A stretch of 64,000 bases of DNA, taken from the NCBI GenBank assembly GCA_947090765.1, contig OX352322.1:5697001-5761000 (forward strand). The letters run 5' to 3'. The stretch is from Pseudomonas sp. MM223 (GTDB lineage: Bacteria; Pseudomonadota; Gammaproteobacteria; Pseudomonadales; Pseudomonadaceae). The position numbers and the translations under genes were made by a program. Below the pieces are notes generated by a model. That model was given only the letters and a program-made list of their open reading frames with translations, was not told the DNA's origin and searched no databases. Below are positions 60,625-64,000 of this stretch, piece by piece. Position 1 is the first letter of the stretch; each line of letters opens with the position of its first letter.

Positions 60625-61401
60625 TTACCAGTAGTTTTCTACCGCCACCTGCCCCGGCCGTTTGCTCAGGCTCAGTTGCAGGTCACGCGCCTTCAGCACC
60701 TTGCGCGTCTCGTCGATCATTTCCGGGTTACCGCACAGCATCACCCGCGAATGCTCCGGTGACAGTTCAAGCCCCGCCGCCTTCTCCAACTCGCCGTTTT
60801 CGATCAGCGTGGTAATGCGCTGGTTCAACGCCCCCGGGTGCTGCTCACGGGTCACCACTGGAATGAACTGCAACTTGCCGGCGTACTCGGCCAGGTAGTC
60901 GCGCTGCTCCAGCCCGGCGATTTCATCCACGTAGGCCAGCTCTTTCGCTTCACGCACCGAATACACCAGTTTGATGCTGTCAAAACGCTCCCAGGCCTCG
61001 AAGTCCTGCAGGATCGACATGAATGGCGCAATGCCGGTGCCGGTCGCCAGCAGCCACAGGTCGCGGCCACCCACAAAGCGGTCAAGGGTGAGGAAGCCGA
61101 AGGCCTGGCGGTCGATCAGCAAGGTATCACCCGCCCCCAGCCGGCTCAGTTCACTGGTGAACTCCCCGCCTGGCACCACGATGGAGAAGAAGTCGAGGTG
61201 CTCGTCATGGGGTGCGCTGACCATGGAATAGGCGCGCCACACCACACTGCCGTCGGCTTTGGTCACGCCCAGGCGGGCGAACTGGCCGGAACGGAAGCGG
61301 AACCCCGCATCGCGCGTAACCCGCAGGCTGAAGAGGTTCGGCGTGAGCGGCTGAACATCGAGCAGGGTCTGGCGGGTGAACTTTTCAGCGCTAGCGGTCA
61401 T
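60625..61401 (-). CDS. fpr: Ferredoxin-NADP+ reductase
   Basis: A 258-residue FAD enzyme that exchanges electrons between NADPH and ferredoxin or flavodoxin. FAD contacts are RAYSMVSAPHDEHLDFF and GGEFTSELSRLGAGD. The NADPH part includes LWLLATGTGIAPFMSILQD and VMLCGNPEMID. The C-terminal end is KRPGQVAVENYW, the usual Fpr finish. It is divergent from the LuxR gene. P. putida carries two fpr genes; I believe this is the one sometimes called fprB, but that is from memory. Confidence 0.92.
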   Translation of the reverse strand: MTASAEKFTRQTLLDVQPLTPNLFSLRVTRDAGFRFRSGQFARLGVTKADGSVVWRAYSMVSAPHDEHLDFFSIVVPGGEFTSELSRLGAGDTLLIDRQAFGFLTLDRFVGGRDLWLLATGTGIAPFMSILQDFEAWERFDSIKLVYSVREAKELAYVDEIAGLEQRDYLAEYAGKLQFIPVVTREQHPGALNQRITTLIENGELEKAAGLELSPEHSRVMLCGNPEMIDETRKVLKARDLQLSLSKRPGQVAVENYW

Positions 61402-61545
61402 ATCGGGCTCCAGGTTTGACGTGCGCACAGTGTCGCGCAAAGTGGCCCGGATAAAAACCACTGCTTTGTAGGGCCTCACCTGGGGCGATCGCGTCGAAGT
61501 TGTAGAAAACCGTGAGCGCTATAACAAAAAAATCCCAACACCATG

Positions 61546-61561
61546 GTAGGTCTTTTCCTAC
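61546..61561. promoter_or_regulatory. Inverted repeat GTAGG-N6-CCTAC between fpr and ppoR
   Basis: Perfect 5-bp arms around TCTTTT, 53 nt before the LuxR start. It could be an operator for the adjacent regulator or for an oxidative-stress regulator of fpr; the sequence does not match a textbook lux box. Confidence 0.35.
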
Positions 61562-61614
61562 AATGACCCGGGTACGCAAATGGATTGGATCCGCCCCCCC
61601 GAGGAGTGTTTCAG

Positions 61615-62322
61615 ATGCTTCACTGGAATCCCGAACATCTCCAAGCGTTCGTCAACGAACGCAGCCCACGGAAGCTGTTCGACATCGCGGTACATCTGGC
61701 ACAAGACTTGGGCATGGAATACCTCGGGCTGAACCTGCGCATCCAGATCGCCACGCAAACACCCAGGGTGTACCTCTACAGCAACTACCCGGATGAGTGG
61801 ATCGAGCGCTATCAGCGCGATGAGTTCTACAAGCAGGACCCGGCCGCCAACGTCAGCCACAGCTCGACCATGCCGGTGCTGTGGACCGACGAACTGTATC
61901 GTGAAGCCCCGCAGTTTCGCGAAGCGGCCTGCCAGTACGGCTTGCGCCACGGCTGGACGCAATCACTGCACGACCTGCAGCACAACGAAAGCCAGATCAG
62001 CGTTGCCAGGCCGGCCGAAAAAATCGACATCGTCGAGCTTTACGACAAAGCCGGCAGCGTGCAGTGGCTGTGCCATACCCTGCATGCAGTGCTCGGCGAA
62101 CACCACCTGAACGCACTGTGCCCATCGCAACCTAAAATGAGCGAGCGCGAACTGGAAGTGCTGAAATGGTCGGCCGCCGGCAAGACCGCCGCCGACGTAG
62201 CCTGCATCCTCTCGCTGTCGCAGAGCACGGTGAACTTCCATATCCGCAGCGTGATCACCAAGACCAACGCCGCCAACAAGGCCGGCGCCATCGCCATCGC
62301 CGCCCTGCGTGGCTGGATCTGA
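61615..62322 (+). CDS. ppoR: Solo LuxR-family quorum-sensing regulator (PpoR)
   Basis: A 235-residue LuxR protein without a neighbouring luxI gene. The acyl-homoserine-lactone binding residues are conserved: W62, Y66, D75, P76 and W90 (DEWIERYQRDEFYKQDP, PVLWTDEL) and G113. The C-terminal helix-turn-helix is LSEREL-type: MSERELEVLKWSAAGKTAAD, ILSLSQSTVNFHIRSVITKT. From memory, P. putida PpoR is a solo of the same length beside fpr that binds 3-oxo-C6-HSL. GAGGAG precedes the ATG at 61615. Confidence 0.9.
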   Translation: MLHWNPEHLQAFVNERSPRKLFDIAVHLAQDLGMEYLGLNLRIQIATQTPRVYLYSNYPDEWIERYQRDEFYKQDPAANVSHSSTMPVLWTDELYREAPQFREAACQYGLRHGWTQSLHDLQHNESQISVARPAEKIDIVELYDKAGSVQWLCHTLHAVLGEHHLNALCPSQPKMSERELEVLKWSAAGKTAADVACILSLSQSTVNFHIRSVITKTNAANKAGAIAIAALRGWI

Positions 62323-62418
62323 CCTTCAAACCTGCGACCTTGGGCAAAGCCCTGTAGAATCGCCCGGCAAAGCCCGGGGCGAACCGCAACGGGCAGTTTC
62401 ATACCCGAGCCAGACGCC

Positions 62419-63543
62419 ATGCCCCTGTTGACCACCCCCTTTGCCGAACTCGACCTGATCCGCCAGCCGGAGCAAGCCAACGACCCGCTGCAGGCTTTCG
62501 ATGCCGCCGACGAGTACCTGCTTGCGCAGTTGCACGAACAGGCGCCCGATGCGAATTGCCGGGTACTGGTGCTCAATGACAGCTTCGGTGCCTTGGCGGC
62601 CAGCCTGGCAGGCCGGCTGCAGGTGGTCAGCAGCGGCGATTCGCACCTGGCGCACCTGGCCCTGGAAAAGAACCTGGCACGCAATGGCTTGCCTTTCGAC
62701 AGCGTGCCTTTCGTACCGGCCAGCAAACACTGGCAAGGCCCGTTCGACCGGGTGCTGTTGCGCGTACCCAAGACCCTGGCCCTGCTCGAAGAACAACTGA
62801 TCCGCCTGCAAGGCCACCTGGCGCCCGGTGCGCAGGTGATTGCCGGTGCGATGATCAAGCACTTGCCGCGGGCAGCCGGTGACCTGATGGAGAAATACAT
62901 CGGCCCGGTGCAAGCTTCGCTGGCACAAAAAAAGGCCCGCTTGCTGACGGCCACCGTGGCCGAACGGCCGCTCGCCCGCTCACCCTATCCTAGCCGCTAC
63001 CGCCTCGACGTACCGGCGCTGGACTTGGTCAACCACGCCAACGTATTTTGCCGGGAAGGCCTGGATATCGGTACGCGGGCGTTCCTGCCGCACTTGCCCC
63101 GTGACCTGGGCAACGCGCGGGTAGCAGACCTGGGTTGCGGCAACGGCGTGCTGGCGATTGCCAGCGCCTTGGCCAACCCGGATGCCCAGTACACGCTGGT
63201 CGACGAGTCGTACATGGCGGTGCAATCGGCGCAGGAAAACTGGCAAGCCGCGCTGGGTGAGCGCCCGGCGACCTTTGTCGCGGCCGATGGCTTGGCCGGG
63301 GTAGAGAAGCAGTCGCTGGACGTGGTGCTGTGCAATCCGCCGTTCCATCAGCAGCAGGTGGTGGGCGATTTCCTTGCATGGCGCATGTTCCAGCAGGCGC
63401 GTGAGGCGTTGGTGGTGGGGGGGGCGCTGTATATCGTGGGTAACCGCCACCTGGGCTATCACAGCAAGCTGGCGCGGTTGTTCCGGGGAGTGGAGCAGGT
63501 AGCGGCGACGCCCAAGTTCGTCATCCTCAAAGCCCGCAAGTAA
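62419..63543 (+). CDS. rlmG: 23S rRNA (guanine1835-N2)-methyltransferase RlmG
   Basis: A 374-residue methyltransferase that modifies G1835 of 23S rRNA. The N-terminal half is an inactive domain duplicate. The C-terminal MTS domain has the SAM motif RVADLGCGNGVLAIASALAN and the catalytic VVLCNPPFHQQQVVGDF. The length is as expected. It is a single gene following ppoR by 96 nt, with a REP pair downstream. Confidence 0.94.
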   Translation: MPLLTTPFAELDLIRQPEQANDPLQAFDAADEYLLAQLHEQAPDANCRVLVLNDSFGALAASLAGRLQVVSSGDSHLAHLALEKNLARNGLPFDSVPFVPASKHWQGPFDRVLLRVPKTLALLEEQLIRLQGHLAPGAQVIAGAMIKHLPRAAGDLMEKYIGPVQASLAQKKARLLTATVAERPLARSPYPSRYRLDVPALDLVNHANVFCREGLDIGTRAFLPHLPRDLGNARVADLGCGNGVLAIASALANPDAQYTLVDESYMAVQSAQENWQAALGERPATFVAADGLAGVEKQSLDVVLCNPPFHQQQVVGDFLAWRMFQQAREALVVGGALYIVGNRHLGYHSKLARLFRGVEQVAATPKFVILKARK

Positions 63544-63547
63544 TTCT

Positions 63548-63646
63548 GTACCGGCCCTATCGCCGGCAAGCCAGCTCCCACAGGATATTCACTGCCCTTG
63601 AAGGCGGCACTGTACCTGTGGGAGCTGGCTTGCCGGCGATAGGGCC
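63548..63646. repeat. REP pair (inverted)
   Basis: Inverted REP copies between the convergent rlmG and DUF2474 genes. Confidence 0.9.
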
Positions 63647-63660
63647 AGCACAGGCTTACC

Positions 63661-63816
63661 TCAATGGGTGGTAAGGCCCGCAGCCCCCATGAACAACCGC
63701 ATCACCCAGGCCGCCACGCCGAGCGCCGCGACGCTCATCGCCCAGATCAACAGTAGCCAACCCAGCCGCTGCCACAGCGGTTTCTTCTCTTCAAAGCCAT
63801 GTTTGCCGGTCATCAT
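63661..63816 (-). CDS. DUF2474 small membrane protein of the cytochrome oxidase operon
   Basis: A 51-residue protein: basic start (TGKHGFEEKKPLWQRL), one membrane helix (GWLLLIWAMSVAALGVAAWV) and a short tail ending AGLTTH. It corresponds to the small DUF2474 proteins encoded after cydB/cioB, analogous in place to CydX of E. coli, and may stabilise the oxidase. AGGAGG lies 5 nt before the ATG at 63816. It begins 9 nt after the cydB stop. Confidence 0.83.
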   Translation of the reverse strand: MMTGKHGFEEKKPLWQRLGWLLLIWAMSVAALGVAAWVMRLFMGAAGLTTH

Positions 63817-63825
63817 GCGGCCCTC

Positions 63826-64000
63826 CTAGTGATAGCCGTCTTCATGGGTCACCTTGCCGCGGAACACGTAGTAGCTCCAGAAGGTGTACATGAGGATGAA
63901 CGGCAGGATGAACAGTGTGCCCACCAGCATGAAGCCCTGGCTTTGCGGTGGCGCCGCAGCATCCCAGATCGAAATCGACGGCGGGATGATGTTTGGCCAC
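63826..64000 (-). CDS. cydB: Cytochrome bd-type quinol oxidase subunit II (CydB/CioB), 3' end only
   Basis: The last 57 full codons of subunit II are present; the 5' part lies beyond the right edge. The visible sequence has PNIIPPSISIWDAAAPPQSQ, then a membrane helix (FMLVGTLFILPFILMYTFW) and the tail SYYVFRGKVTHEDGYH, typical of CydB C-termini. With CydA it forms the cyanide-insensitive or bd oxidase. DUF2474 follows on the same strand. Confidence 0.9.
   Translation of the reverse strand, partial: WPNIIPPSISIWDAAAPPQSQGFMLVGTLFILPFILMYTFWSYYVFRGKVTHEDGYH

Noticed and set aside
2714..63646. REP pairs as a possible CRISPR or phage attachment array
   Set aside because: The copies are scattered singly in gene gaps, not in a regular spacer array, and match known REP structure.

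Overview
The window is high-GC chromosomal DNA of a Pseudomonas of the P. putida group. This rests on REP sequences of the putida type (core GCCGGCAAGCCAGCTCCCACAGG-like pairs) in many intergenic gaps, and on a gene order I recognise from memory of P. putida: hmgR/hmgA-fahA-maiA, a short LOV photoreceptor, fabV, cstA, radA, mscL, fpr, a solo luxR (ppoR), rlmG and the cio/cyd oxidase. No search was run. I see no tRNA, rRNA, CRISPR array, prophage or insertion sequence.

Layout. 1-6830: iron-uptake signalling. One leftward group (DUF3649, PepSY membrane protein, DUF3325, ECF sigma factor) and one rightward group (fecI-fecR-fecA) flank Fur-like sites. 7109-7456: a ribosome-hibernation-type protein. 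7522-21360: a compact Tad/Flp pilus locus with Flp pilin, CpaB, secretin, TadZ, TadA, TadB, TadC, TadD, TadV, TadE, TadG, a soluble PAS histidine kinase and a receiver-only response regulator. 21503-25728: small and unrelated genes (DUF3509, PsiE, DUF6124, a LexA-boxed yebG, a Leu/Val-type dehydrogenase, a SirB1-type protein). 25722-29921: homogentisate catabolism (maiA, fahA, hmgA) divergent from its IclR repressor hmgR. 30190-34340: an SDR, an alpha/beta hydrolase and lrgAB with a divergent LysR regulator. 34412-37791: flavodoxin, LOV photoreceptor, a PilZ-like protein and a MerR/LitR-type regulator. 37855-39202: folM, DUF1244 and HopJ. 39329-41615: a hydrolase and fabV. 41865-46989: a LysR regulator and a four-gene polyamine operon with two agmatine-deiminase-family enzymes, one with a Tat signal. 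47089-50105: cytochrome b561, PepSY, thiolase and an SDR. 50169-52665: a shortened MetE-like gene divergent from an MTHFR with a Cys-rich tail. 52625-56028: the cstA-ybdD-yjiA module. 56206-58352: a PilZ protein and a frameshifted NCS2 nucleobase permease. 58528-63543: radA, mscL, fpr, ppoR and rlmG. 63661-64000: a DUF2474 protein and the 3' end of cydB.

How the parts work together. Iron limitation probably opens both iron groups through Fur, and FecI/FecR/FecA then amplify uptake of their own ferric chelate. The Tad genes encode nearly the full machine, and the kinase and receiver are likely its private control pair. The hmg genes take homogentisate to fumarate and acetoacetate; the thiolase further right could handle acetoacetyl-CoA. 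CA-rich motifs at the starts of the thiolase and cstA suggest Hfq/Crc catabolite repression.

Most notable points: a one-base frameshift in the NCS2 permease; a MetE-like protein that appears to have lost internal segments and the whole catalytic half while keeping an ordered promoter; the LOV/LitR/PilZ-like cluster; the Tad-linked kinase/receiver pair with repeated promoter motifs; and the cytosolic plus exported deiminase pair.
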